41,211 bases of DNA, taken from positions 1 to 41,211 of the forward strand of contig NZ_JSEP01000031.1 of the NCBI RefSeq assembly GCF_001624695.1. Direction: 5' to 3'. Origin of the DNA: Labrenzia sp. OB1. Lineage in GTDB: Bacteria; Pseudomonadota; Alphaproteobacteria; Rhizobiales; Stappiaceae. Positions 30,965-38,789 of this stretch are shown in pieces. Numbering within the stretch: the stretch's first letter is position 1; every line of letters starts with the position of its first letter. The notes below the pieces were generated by a model. It did no database searches. It saw nothing but the letters and a program-made list of their open reading frames with translations, and had not been told where the DNA came from. The translations under genes were made by a program, and so were the position numbers.

Positions 30965-32366
30965 GAGCTATGTTTGGAATTGGGTGATGGGACCGATTAG
31001 GCGGCGCGTTGATCTGGCGTGGTCTTGACGGCAACGCCGTCGGCGAATTTGATGCCTTCGACGACCATTGGCAACTGATTTTCGCCCTTCAGCCGCCGCC
31101 ATGATTTTGCAGCGGCCATGACCAGCTTGAAAACCATGAGCCTTGCCGTCCTGTGCGACAGGCTGCCCTTGGTGCGCACGGTCCGGTGCCGGACAGTGGC
31201 GAAGACGCTTTCGATCGGATTCGATGTCCTCAAGTGATCCCAATGTTCGGCCGGAAAGTCGAAGAAGGTCAGCAGTGCTTCGCGGTCCTTCGTCAGGCAC
31301 TCGACTGCTTTCGGATATTTTGCACCGTACTTGTCGACGAAGACGGCGATGGCGGCCTCGGCGGTGGCCCGATCCGGCGCGTCCCGAACTTCCCTGAGAT
31401 CAGCCTTCATGTTCGGCTGCACCGATTTCGGTACCTTGTTGAGCACGTTGAGGACCTTGTGCTGCCAGCACCGTTGATGACGGGTTGATGGAAAGACCTC
31501 CTCGAGCGCCTTCCAGAAGCCGAGCGCGCCGTCACCGACAGCGATCCGAGGTGCCATGGAAAGGCCGCGGGCTTTCAGGTCAACGAGTAACTCGCGCCAG
31601 CTCTGCGTGCTTTCGCGCACACCCACCTGAAAGCCGACCAGTTCCTTCCTGCCTTCCGGCGTCGCGCCGATAACCACCAGCATGCAGGCGGCATTGTCCT
31701 CCATGCGCGCCTGAAGATAGACCCCATCGGCCCAGATGTAGACGTAGTGGCGGGCCGACAGGTCGCGGCGCTGCCAGTTATCATAGTCACCCTGCCAGTC
31801 CTCCTTCAGCCGCCCGATCACCGATGGCGACAGGTTCGGAGCATCCCGACCCACAATCGCGCCAAGCGCGTCCTGAAAATCGCCGGTCGAGATGCCGCGC
31901 AGGTAGAGAACCGGCAACAGGGCGTCGAGGCTCTTCGTGCGCCGTGCCCATTTCGGCACGATCGCCGAGGTGAAGGTGATGCGGTCCTGGTCGGAAGCTT
32001 CCGGCCCTCGATCGCGCAGCTTGGCCCGCTTGACCGGCACCGGACCAATCCCCGTCTGGATCATGCGTTCCGGCCCATGGCCGTGACGCACCACACGGGC
32101 ACGCCCATCGGCCAGGCGCTCCTCGGCCATGGCGGCAACAAACGCCTCGGCTTCCGCTTCCACAGCTTGCGCCAGAAGCCGGCGCGCGCCTTCACGCAAA
32201 ACCGATGTCAGAGGATCGTCTAAAGCGTCAGGATGCGCAAAGGGTAAAACGGTGGTATCTGTCTTCATGGCGTATCGCTCCTTCGTGAGGGTCTGGCAGG
32301 CTTCCTAACCCGCCTCGATACGCCGCCTTCTTCAATCCGTCATCACCCAAATTCCGCCATAGCTCC
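30965..32366 (-). mobile_element. IS256-family insertion sequence, complete
   Basis: The element is about 1.4 kb. Its ends are imperfect inverted repeats: left GAGCTATGTTTGGAATTGGG and, read inward from the right, GAGCTATGGCGGAATTTGGG; both continue with TGATG. It is flanked by 8-bp direct repeats GCGCGCGG and carries one intact transposase gene. It sits in the terminator of the amino-acid ABC operon. Confidence 0.85.
30997..32268 (-). CDS. IS256-family transposase
   Basis: This 423-residue mutator-type (IS256) transposase appears intact. The catalytic acidic residues are visible in context: Asp of IWADGVYLQAR, Asp of AVGDGALGFWKALEE, and Glu of TSNPIESVFATVRHRTVRTK. The CWQHKVLNVLNKVPKS segment is a family hallmark. 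It starts with ATG at 32266-32268 with GGAGCGATACGCC upstream. It belongs to a different subgroup from the decayed IS256 fragment at 39656. It is transcribed against the ABC operon. Confidence 0.95.
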   Translation of the reverse strand: MKTDTTVLPFAHPDALDDPLTSVLREGARRLLAQAVEAEAEAFVAAMAEERLADGRARVVRHGHGPERMIQTGIGPVPVKRAKLRDRGPEASDQDRITFTSAIVPKWARRTKSLDALLPVLYLRGISTGDFQDALGAIVGRDAPNLSPSVIGRLKEDWQGDYDNWQRRDLSARHYVYIWADGVYLQARMEDNAACMLVVIGATPEGRKELVGFQVGVRESTQSWRELLVDLKARGLSMAPRIAVGDGALGFWKALEEVFPSTRHQRCWQHKVLNVLNKVPKSVQPNMKADLREVRDAPDRATAEAAIAVFVDKYGAKYPKAVECLTKDREALLTFFDFPAEHWDHLRTSNPIESVFATVRHRTVRTKGSLSHRTARLMVFKLVMAAAKSWRRLKGENQLPMVVEGIKFADGVAVKTTPDQRAA

Positions 32367-32374
32367 GCGCGCGG
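32367..32374. repeat. Target-site duplication (GCGCGCGG), right copy
   Basis: Direct repeat of 30957-30964, immediately after the right inverted repeat of the IS256-family element. Together with CATG and CCGCGCGC it still forms a short hairpin. Confidence 0.8.
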
Positions 32375-32546
32375 CATGCCGCGCGCTTCGTCTGTTTAGA
32401 GGGTGCCGCACCACCGATGGTGGAAGCCAAAGCAGCCCGAGCGGGGGCCGTTGGTGCCTACTACGGGCTTGTGCTTGCCCCGAAACCTCACTAGGAAGAT
32501 GCTCCAAACCGTATGGCAGGCGCACCTTTTTCTTCCGGAACCCTGA

Positions 32547-34085
32547 ATGTCACAGCGTCAGGATACAGTCACACCCGTTCCTTTTCTAGCAACACCTTTC
32601 GGCGTCTGGAGCATAGTTGCCGCGTGGGGCCTGGCGCATCTGCTCCTGCGCGCTCTGTCGACCCCTGTTCTGGGCACCGACGACATGTTCGAGAACGTGC
32701 TCGTCCAGACGCTGGAACCGGGTTACATGCTGCGCCAGCCGCCGCTGTATGAGTGGCTGCTCTGGTCAGCGCAGCAGGTCTTCGGACCCACTGTTCAGGC
32801 CGCGCTTTTCGTCAAATACGGGCTGATCTCGCTAGCCGGACTGTTCCTGTTTCTGATCGCGCGCAAGGCAGTCGCCGATCCGCGTCTCGCGGCGCTTTGT
32901 GTCTTCTCCTATTCGCTGTATTACCAGTTCGGCTGGAACCTGCACGAAGGCGTCACCCACACGGTGGTGCTGACAGCCGCCTGCGCGGCAAGCGCCTATT
33001 GCTTCGTCAAGGCTCTGGAGACCGGCAGGCTGGGCTTTTACCTTCTCTTCGGCGTGAGCGTCGGCGCCGGCCTGCTCAGTAAACACTCCTATCCTCTTTT
33101 CGCGCTGGCCCTGCTTCTGGCCGCCCTGAGCGACGGTCGATCGCGCTCGAGGCTGCGCCTTGACGGACTTCTGCTTGTGCCGCTGGCGGCCGCGCTCGTC
33201 TACAGCCCCTATGCGTGGTGGATCGCCAGCGAAGGCTTGAGGCTGCTGTCATCGGTTTCCCGCACCATGGGCGTTACGGCGGATGCCTCCCACATGGCAA
33301 GGGCAGGCGAGGGGATCGGCAAACTTGCCTTCGGACTGATCGGATTCTCCGTCCCGCTGGTCCCGTTGCTGTTGCTCTTCTTCTGGCCACGCTATCTGGG
33401 ACGCAGAAGCCCGCTCGAACCGGCGGTCAACGATGTCGCCCGGCTGTGCGGTCGTACGGTCCTGTTGATGATCGTCCTGACGGCGTTGCTGATCCTGTTC
33501 ACCGGCGCGACGCATGTGAAGGAACGGCACATGCACCCGCTTCTGCTGCTCCTGCCTGTGTATCTGTTCGCCGATCTTGAGCGTTTCGGCTTTCACAGGC
33601 GGTGGCGCTGGCTTGGCGGTGCTGTTGCCGCCGTTGTCGTAATCGGTTTTTTGGCCCGCGTCCCCGGGCTGGTGGCGCCGGACAAGTTCTGGTGCGGCGG
33701 CAATTGCCGGCACATGAAACCCTATGTGGATCTGAAGGCGCCTCTCAGCGAACTTGGAGCCGCGAATGCGACGCTGATTGTCGACAACGGCTACACGGGT
33801 GGAAATTTGCGTGTGCTCTTCCCGGACGCCCGGATCGCACTCAGGGCAATTCCGGCCAGAACCGCGCCGCGTGAGAAATGCCTCTTTATCTGGGAAGACC
33901 GCGAAAGCGAGCCTGCTGAGGCCGCAGAGGCCCGCTTCGCAAAACGGGCGTTCTGGCCGACAGAGGCGCCATTGTCCGCGCGCTATCTGACCGGCTCCTG
34001 GCCGCATCTTTGGCGGCCCGAGGGCTGGCGAACCACATGGTGGGGCGTTGCGGAGCTTGATCCGTCCAGTCCGATCTGCCGGTAG
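32547..34085 (+). CDS. Glycosyltransferase family 39 (ArnT/PMT-like) membrane protein
   Basis: This 512-residue protein has about nine to eleven hydrophobic helices and a soluble C-terminal part from about residue 390. The first periplasmic loop has STPVLGTDDMFENVLVQTLE followed by RQPPLYEWLLWSAQQVFGP, the acidic pair and PPLY motif of GT39 enzymes that use polyprenyl-phosphate sugars. THVKERHMHPLLLLLPVYLF is also family-like. It transfers a sugar from a lipid carrier on the periplasmic side; the acceptor is unknown. ATG at 32547; its beginning is repeated in part at 28460. It may be co-transcribed with the GNAT gene. Confidence 0.88.
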   Translation: MSQRQDTVTPVPFLATPFGVWSIVAAWGLAHLLLRALSTPVLGTDDMFENVLVQTLEPGYMLRQPPLYEWLLWSAQQVFGPTVQAALFVKYGLISLAGLFLFLIARKAVADPRLAALCVFSYSLYYQFGWNLHEGVTHTVVLTAACAASAYCFVKALETGRLGFYLLFGVSVGAGLLSKHSYPLFALALLLAALSDGRSRSRLRLDGLLLVPLAAALVYSPYAWWIASEGLRLLSSVSRTMGVTADASHMARAGEGIGKLAFGLIGFSVPLVPLLLLFFWPRYLGRRSPLEPAVNDVARLCGRTVLLMIVLTALLILFTGATHVKERHMHPLLLLLPVYLFADLERFGFHRRWRWLGGAVAAVVVIGFLARVPGLVAPDKFWCGGNCRHMKPYVDLKAPLSELGAANATLIVDNGYTGGNLRVLFPDARIALRAIPARTAPREKCLFIWEDRESEPAEAAEARFAKRAFWPTEAPLSARYLTGSWPHLWRPEGWRTTWWGVAELDPSSPICR

Positions 34086-34142
34086 AAACGCGCGCCGGCT
34101 CCATTCAATTCAGCCTCCGGGCGCCTCAGAAGTCGGATCAGC

Positions 34143-34607
34143 ATGTCGCAGACAATCAGGATTGAACAAGCCCGCCCCGAACACCTCCAAGGGATCGTTG
34201 CGATCATCAATGCAGGCGCCACAAGCGTGCGCCGGGACAAGGAACACTCCAACTGGAAGTCATATCGCCCGGCATTCGACGCCCTGTGCGCAGCGCCGGA
34301 AGCCGATATCTATGTGGCCGTGAATAAGGACGGCGAAGTCATAGGCACTTTTCAGATCCATTTCCTGAAGGGGATCGCCTTCCAGGGCCGCCCGCGGGTG
34401 GAGCTTGAAAGCGTGCACGTGCGCCAGGACCAGCGCGGAACCGGCATCGGCCGTCTGATGATGGACAAGGCCGAGGAACTCGCCAGACAGGCGGATGCCT
34501 GTTTGCTGCAACTCACGTCCAACAGGGAGCGCGAGGGCTCGCATCTCTTCTACAAACGCCTTGGTTACGACCAGAGCCACTTGGGATACAAGAAGATGCT
34601 GGTTTGA
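34143..34607 (+). CDS. GNAT-family N-acetyltransferase
   Basis: This 154-residue single-domain acetyltransferase has a central strand VIGTFQIHFLKG, then VELESVHVRQDQRGTGIGRL, where QRGTGIG is the pyrophosphate-binding loop for acetyl-CoA. It continues with a helix RLMMDKAEELARQADACLLQ and the late LTSNREREGSHLFYKRLGY, which is typical of the family. The acceptor is unknown. It lies 57 bases after the GT39 gene on the same strand. Confidence 0.9.
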   Translation: MSQTIRIEQARPEHLQGIVAIINAGATSVRRDKEHSNWKSYRPAFDALCAAPEADIYVAVNKDGEVIGTFQIHFLKGIAFQGRPRVELESVHVRQDQRGTGIGRLMMDKAEELARQADACLLQLTSNREREGSHLFYKRLGYDQSHLGYKKMLV

Positions 34608-34657
34608 GGGGAACAATGCTGCCGGCGGAAATCAGGCTACCGCAACCAAAGCGCTGT

Positions 34658-35167
34658 TCAGTTTACCTTCTGCCAGATCTCTTTTTCGCAGACGTTGAAC
34701 ACTACGCGCACACAGCCCCGAACTTCCAGCTTTGAGCCACCCGTCTTGCGGATGGTGGCATTCGCACTGAAACCGCGCCGCGGATCGTAGACGCGGCCAC
34801 GCCAGCTGTTGCTCTCCGGTTTCATGCGCCAGAGCACCGTCAACCCGAGAACCTTGCGGTTGCGCTTGGAGGCGTCCCGGTTCTTGGCATCCCGCGTCGA
34901 ATGGACCGTATGGCCCTTCGGCGGATTGAAATTGACGATCTTGCCGCACGGGACCTTGCCGCAATCGGCGATCCTGATCACTGCGCCTTCCGGTGTCCGC
35001 CAGGTGCCGGTGATATCCGGAGCCGCCCAGGCGGTCCCGCCCGCGAATACAATGCCCGAAGCGACCAGGCCGGCCTGAAGGAATTTTCCAACAAACCCGG
35101 TATGCGAAAGATGAGATCTGAACATATGCAAGAATTTGCCCCGCCGCAGTGCTGGTAGGAATTGCAT
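34658..35167 (-). CDS. DUF2147 domain-containing secreted protein
   Basis: This protein of about 169 residues has an N-terminal basic then hydrophobic stretch (FLQAGLVASGIVFAGGTAWA) with probable signal cleavage before APDITG. The DUF2147 domain then follows: ITGTWRTPEGAVIRIADCGK, CGKIVNFN, SWRGRVYDPRRGFSANATIR, and a final GCVRVVFNVCEKEIWQKVN, complete for the family. The function of DUF2147 is unknown; it is exported, possibly to the periplasm. Start is uncertain: ATG at 35167, ATG at 35125 or TTG at 35206. It is tandem with a second DUF2147 gene. Confidence 0.82.
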   Translation of the reverse strand: MQFLPALRRGKFLHMFRSHLSHTGFVGKFLQAGLVASGIVFAGGTAWAAPDITGTWRTPEGAVIRIADCGKVPCGKIVNFNPPKGHTVHSTRDAKNRDASKRNRKVLGLTVLWRMKPESNSWRGRVYDPRRGFSANATIRKTGGSKLEVRGCVRVVFNVCEKEIWQKVN

Positions 35168-35245
35168 GATATTCTTTACCGGCAATTGCGACAGAGCGAT
35201 GGCCAAATCGCCAGGATCTGGCTGTCTGACCCAAATGTCCGGGGA

Positions 35246-35632
35246 TTATTGAGCGCGGGTCCAGGTCTCGCCCTTGCAGATCAGCCCGGCCATGACGCAA
35301 TCCTCGAGTTTCAGCTTGTCCGCGCCTGTCAGCGCAATGAAGCCGGTATAGGTCTTGCCGTCCGTGCCGGTCGGCTGCATCGATTGCACGATCTGCACTC
35401 CGAGCAGCGGCCTGCCGCGCTTCGCGGCATCCGGATTTTCCGTGTCCTCGCGGGGGTCACGCAGCCAGACCAGCTTGCCGCGGAGCGCGCTGCCACACGG
35501 GGCGATCCGGGTTTTGGATGCCCCGTTCGCGCGCACCCAGTCGCCGCTGGCATCCGCCGCAAGCGCAGCCGTCCCGGATGTCGCCATCAAGGCCGATGCA
35601 ACGATCACAGTGGTCAATAAGGATTTCAGCAT
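35246..35632 (-). CDS. DUF2147 domain-containing protein, with internal deletion
   Basis: This 128-residue protein has a signal peptide (MLKSLLTTVIVASALMATSG, cleavage after AALA). The DUF2147 domain starts at ASGDWVRANGASKTRIAPCG and ends LEDCVMAGLICKGETWTR. Compared with the neighbouring copy, about eight residues around the W-x-G-x-I/V-YDP segment are missing: the chain goes directly from VQSMQPTG to TDGKTYTGFIALTGADKLKL. The frame is intact. ATG at 35630-35632 with GGGAGGAAAAC upstream is well supported. Function is unknown and stability of the shortened domain is uncertain. Confidence 0.82.
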   Translation of the reverse strand: MLKSLLTTVIVASALMATSGTAALAADASGDWVRANGASKTRIAPCGSALRGKLVWLRDPREDTENPDAAKRGRPLLGVQIVQSMQPTGTDGKTYTGFIALTGADKLKLEDCVMAGLICKGETWTRAQ

Positions 35633-36085
35633 GTTTTCCTCCCGACAAGACACGCTTGATCATCCGTTTACGGAAAGGGAATGTTGAGCCGCGTCATTTG
35701 ACTGGAAACCCGTCTCCCTGCGTCAGCATCGAAGATTTTTTCAGGAACGGCCCGAATGCATCGGAAGGGGTGCATGGCCACCATGGCGATTGACGTTAAG
35801 GCGGGTATTCTTGTGAGGAAAGGAATTCATGGTGAACAAACCCTTGATCCCATCTGTAGATTTTTCAGCTAATGGCACTGATTTATAAGGTGAAATCGAA
35901 ATCACATGCTTACTGTAATATGAATTTCAGACTTATTTAAAACTTTATTCGCATTACGTTAAACTTACATTTTAACTAGCTATTTAATCGTAACTGATCA
36001 AGTACTTGTCAAGAAACGACAGGGAAAGCTTCGCAAAAGCTTGCGTTTCTAGGGAAGTCTTACAGAGATAGAAAAGGGGACCGTT
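35633..36085. other. AT-rich intergenic region with a structured leader
   Basis: About 450 bases are divergent between the DUF2147 gene and the Sel1-like gene. The central part (35850-36000) is markedly AT-rich, as expected for promoters, and holds no gene. The last 75 bases carry the hairpin described at 36012-36050. Confidence 0.45.
36012..36050 (+). promoter_or_regulatory. Hairpin in the 5' leader of the Sel1-like gene
   Basis: Outer stem AGAAACG (36012-36018) pairs with CGTTTCT (36044-36050). An inner stem AAGCTT (36026-36031) pairs with AAGCTT (36037-36042) across CGCAA. The structure ends 35 bases before the start codon and leaves the ribosome-binding site AAAAGGGG free. It could stabilise the mRNA or be regulatory. 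Confidence 0.35.
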
Positions 36086-36355
36086 ATGGCTCGTTTTGAA
36101 ATGCACTCGGCCGACATGGCCATCATGGGCGAAAAGCCTGTTACCGCCGACATTCTGTTTCAGATGGGCCTGGACAGCGCCTGTGGCCGCCACGGCAGCA
36201 CAGATCTGGTCACCGCGCACAAGTGGTTCAATATTGCGGCCCTGAAGGGCAATGGCGATGCTGCCCGCTACCGCAAGGAAATCTCCGGCGAAATGAGCCC
36301 GGCCGAAATCGCCGAAGCTCAGCGCTCGGCTCGTGAATGGCTTTCAATGCATTGA
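36086..36355 (+). CDS. Small Sel1-repeat-like protein
   Basis: This 89-residue protein contains one Sel1/TPR-like helical unit: LVTAHKWFNIAALKGNGDAA, followed by YRKEISGEMSPAEIAEAQRS and a C-terminal AREWLSMH. Small proteins of this pattern are conserved in alphaproteobacteria, but their role is not known. Sel1 units usually mediate protein contacts. The ribosome-binding site AAAAGGGGA is strong and the upstream leader is structured. Confidence 0.8.
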   Translation: MARFEMHSADMAIMGEKPVTADILFQMGLDSACGRHGSTDLVTAHKWFNIAALKGNGDAARYRKEISGEMSPAEIAEAQRSAREWLSMH

Positions 36356-36466
36356 GGCCGCTGAAGGCTGCCTGCCTCAAGGTCACTCAGTTGCAGGATT
36401 GGTTCTGACGCAGCGGCTGACCCGCCGCGTCAGGAGTGTGGACATTTCAATGAAGCATTTGCCCGA

Positions 36467-37204
36467 TCAGTGGATCGGGGCAAGGCCGAGCTCGTCCCAT
36501 TGCGCGCGGACGATCGGCGCGCCAAGCGCATATTCAAAAGCGGTGATCGCCGAGCCGCCGGCATCCAGCTGGCATTTATAGGCGATTTCATACCAGATCC
36601 GATTACTCCGCAGGGCGCCTGCCGGAGCAAACACCACGTTGTCTTTCCGGAATGAATTGCGCAGTGCATGCGGCACGAGCCGCGTCGGGCGGAAGTCTGG
36701 TAGCGTGTGGCGAACCTGCTCCATGGCCTCAAGCGCGCAAAGCTGCTCGATCCTGTCGTCTCCCGTCACCTGCGTCAGCGCCTGCCGGGCCTGTGACGAC
36801 CGGGGATCTTTCAACACATCGCTTGCATAATATCCCGTTGCACTCACCCACCTGATATCCGGGGTCTGATCTTGCGGCACGCTCCCTGCCTGCGGGGGAG
36901 GCGGCACTGATTCTGTAACGGCAGCGTCAGGCGTGAGGGCCGCTTGTTCCGCCGGTTCCGCCAACACCGCTGCTTTACTGTCCGCTGCGGGGCTGCCGAG
37001 CTCCGAAAGCCCTTCTGACAAGGGAAGGCGAGATTGCACCACGATTTCAACCGACATCGGCTCGGGCGCTGCAGGGACCGCCCGCTCGCGTGCGCTCTGG
37101 CTTGCCAGAACCGCGAAGACCAGGAGATGAATCCAGATCGCGCACATCCAGGGAAACCGGTCTGCGATCAGATGGTTGATATTCGCGCGTTCTGCGAACT
37201 CCAT
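36467..37204 (-). CDS. DUF930 domain-containing membrane-anchored protein
   Basis: This 245-residue protein has a single N-terminal hydrophobic segment (WMCAIWIHLLVFAVLASQ, about residues 18-36), then a Pro/Ala-rich linker. The C-terminal DUF930 domain has EQLCALEAMEQVRHTLPDFR, then RLVPHALRNSF, RSNRIWYEIAYKCQLD and FEYALGAPIVRAQWDELGL. The layout resembles TonB-like anchored proteins, but there is no TonB motif. Function is unknown. ATG at 37202-37204 with GGGGGAGGATCG directly upstream is strongly supported. Confidence 0.85.
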   Translation of the reverse strand: MEFAERANINHLIADRFPWMCAIWIHLLVFAVLASQSARERAVPAAPEPMSVEIVVQSRLPLSEGLSELGSPAADSKAAVLAEPAEQAALTPDAAVTESVPPPPQAGSVPQDQTPDIRWVSATGYYASDVLKDPRSSQARQALTQVTGDDRIEQLCALEAMEQVRHTLPDFRPTRLVPHALRNSFRKDNVVFAPAGALRSNRIWYEIAYKCQLDAGGSAITAFEYALGAPIVRAQWDELGLAPIH

Positions 37205-37645
37205 CGATCCTCCCCCCTTGTTTCCGCCAATCCCACGCGTATCGGAGGCCAAAGACTGTGTCGGATTTATGGTTCGCGGACGTCTGGCGGATGCAACCCG
37301 CAGTCCCTGCAAGTGGTGGCTGGTTGACCCCGCCGCCGGGCAACGTCAGCTTGAGCAAGATGTGCCCTGCCGCCGATTCGATCCCGAACCGGCCATCTGC
37401 CTGTGCGCTTCTCTCGCCGGCACGCCGGTTCCAATCACTTCGCCCGATGCCGCAGTGGCTAGGGGGAAGCTGTTCAAATTTTTCCGGTTTCGCAGAATAA
37501 ATTGAAACGATTTTGTAGCCGGATGGCGGCGTGAAACGCCATAAGCCTGTTTCCACAGGGAGGCCGGATGGGAAATATATCTTTGTGATTTTTAAACGCC
37601 CGCAATTATACCAATCTGTGAAATAGAAATTCGAAGGGACTTTCC
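37205..37645. other. Intergenic region, no gene seen
   Basis: This 440-base divergent region has no recognisable gene. The frames crossing it are Arg/Pro/Ser-rich shadows. AT content rises towards 37500-37640, where a promoter for the 37646 gene is expected. Confidence 0.4.
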
Positions 37646-38356
37646 TTGGGGCCGGAAGACATTGCAACTTTGATAAACGCCTATTCTGCGTGTCGTACGC
37701 GTCTATTGGCTCTTGGTTGCTCTGTTCAGGTGCTCAATGATTTTGAGGAAGTGGGCCCGCTGCTGACGAACGCCGGCAAGGATGTCACCCCGTTTTTTCA
37801 AAGCCGCTTCTTCGACTTCAACAAGCATAACGGGTTTTGTCATGTGGCTCTGGCCGACGGCGAACCGGTTTCGTTTTATTGCAGCCAGCTCTTCGACACG
37901 GGGGGCATGGACTATCTGAACTATCACCGGATGCAGCTGTCGCGCATCTATGGCAGCGAGTTCCCGGTCGACCCGTCCTGGGTATGTCCGCCGATGCTGA
38001 AGATCAAGGGTAAAGTGATCTATTCCGGTGATGCGCTGAACGTCCCGGGATACGCCTCGGCGCGAAAGTCCCTCGAACGCCTTGCGCTGATCTCCAGAAT
38101 GAACCTCTATCTGGGCTTCGTGACCTGGCGGGCGGCGATTGCAAGTGTCGGGCTGGCGCGGGCTGACAGGGTGGGCAAGTCCCTGGGCGAGGTCTATGGC
38201 GCGCTACACACCTACCCTTACGCGACCAGGTGGCTCAATCTTCCGCCGGACAGACGCCAGGACGACATGTTTCTCTTCAATTCCGCCAAAGATGTTCTTT
38301 ATCTTGCAAGAATTGAAGTTCGTGAAACTGTGTCAGCGTCGGAAGCGTCAGATTGA
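37646..38356 (+). CDS. Hypothetical protein, 236 residues
   Basis: I do not recognise the family. The chain has no signal peptide or membrane segment. It has well-formed secondary-structure-like stretches: VQVLNDFEEVGPLLTNAGKD, FNKHNGFCHVALADGEPVSF, YLNYHRMQLSRIYGSEFPVD and LERLALISRMNLYLGFVTWR. It looks like an ordinary soluble protein, possibly acyltransferase-like, but that is a guess. The start is TTG at 37646 with AAGGGAC upstream. Its last 80 bases overlap the end of the opposite-strand gene. Confidence 0.65.
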   Translation: MGPEDIATLINAYSACRTRLLALGCSVQVLNDFEEVGPLLTNAGKDVTPFFQSRFFDFNKHNGFCHVALADGEPVSFYCSQLFDTGGMDYLNYHRMQLSRIYGSEFPVDPSWVCPPMLKIKGKVIYSGDALNVPGYASARKSLERLALISRMNLYLGFVTWRAAIASVGLARADRVGKSLGEVYGALHTYPYATRWLNLPPDRRQDDMFLFNSAKDVLYLARIEVRETVSASEASD

Positions 38357-38789
38357 CGAGCACCGGGCTGGGCGCGCCCAGCCAGAGACGATCGATGAGC
38401 CGGTAATAGCTGACCGGGATGCCTTTGAGAGCACCGGGCGGAGTGACTTCCATTTCCACCAGCTCGCAAACGCGGTGACCCTGAGCGGCCCTTGCGAAGC
38501 CCCCCGCCACGGCGGCATCGAACCGCGGATCCTGACTGCGTATCGCGGAGGCGAAATCGGCGCCGAACTGGCCGGCCATCACATCCTGAATGTAGCTGCT
38601 CTTGCCCACATAGCCGATTTTGGGGATGTGATCCCCATCCGCACGCGGGGACGTGAAGACCACACGGTCGAACAGCGGCATGCCGGGACGCAGAACGCCG
38701 GACGTGTGTTTGAGGAACGCGTCGAGTTCCTGAATAAGCTGCCCTGACAGGCCTTTCATGTTGGCCGGGTCGATGCGCTTGATGTGCAC
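38277..38789 (-). CDS. Hypothetical protein, 170 residues
   Basis: No family is recognised. The start is GTG at 38787-38789 with GGAGGG 8 bases upstream, giving MHIKRIDPANMKGLSGQLIQ. The chain is compact and soluble, with LFDRVVFTSPRADGDHIPKI, YIQDVMAGQFGADFASAIRS and HRVCELVEMEVTPPGALKGI. It ends NLTLPTLTQFHELQFLQDKE. It overlaps the 3' end of the 37646 gene by 80 bases in the opposite direction. Both genes look real from start signals and composition, so the tail overlap is notable. Confidence 0.65.
   Translation of the reverse strand: MHIKRIDPANMKGLSGQLIQELDAFLKHTSGVLRPGMPLFDRVVFTSPRADGDHIPKIGYVGKSSYIQDVMAGQFGADFASAIRSQDPRFDAAVAGGFARAAQGHRVCELVEMEVTPPGALKGIPVSYYRLIDRLWLGAPSPVLVNLTLPTLTQFHELQFLQDKEHLWRN

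Larger units (their letters stand above)
30953..32397 (+). terminator. Terminator of the amino-acid ABC operon, split by the IS256-family insertion
   Basis: The left arm CGAAGCGCGCGG is at 30953-30964. After the insertion sequence come a second GCGCGCGG (32367-32374), CATG, and the right arm CCGCGCGCTTCG (32379-32390) followed by TCTGTTT. Removing the element and one 8-bp duplicate rebuilds a perfect 12-bp stem with loop CATG and a T-rich tail, 20 bases after the binding-protein stop. The interruption probably causes operon transcripts to enter the element antisense to its transposase. A shorter 8-bp stem remains at the right side. Confidence 0.8.
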
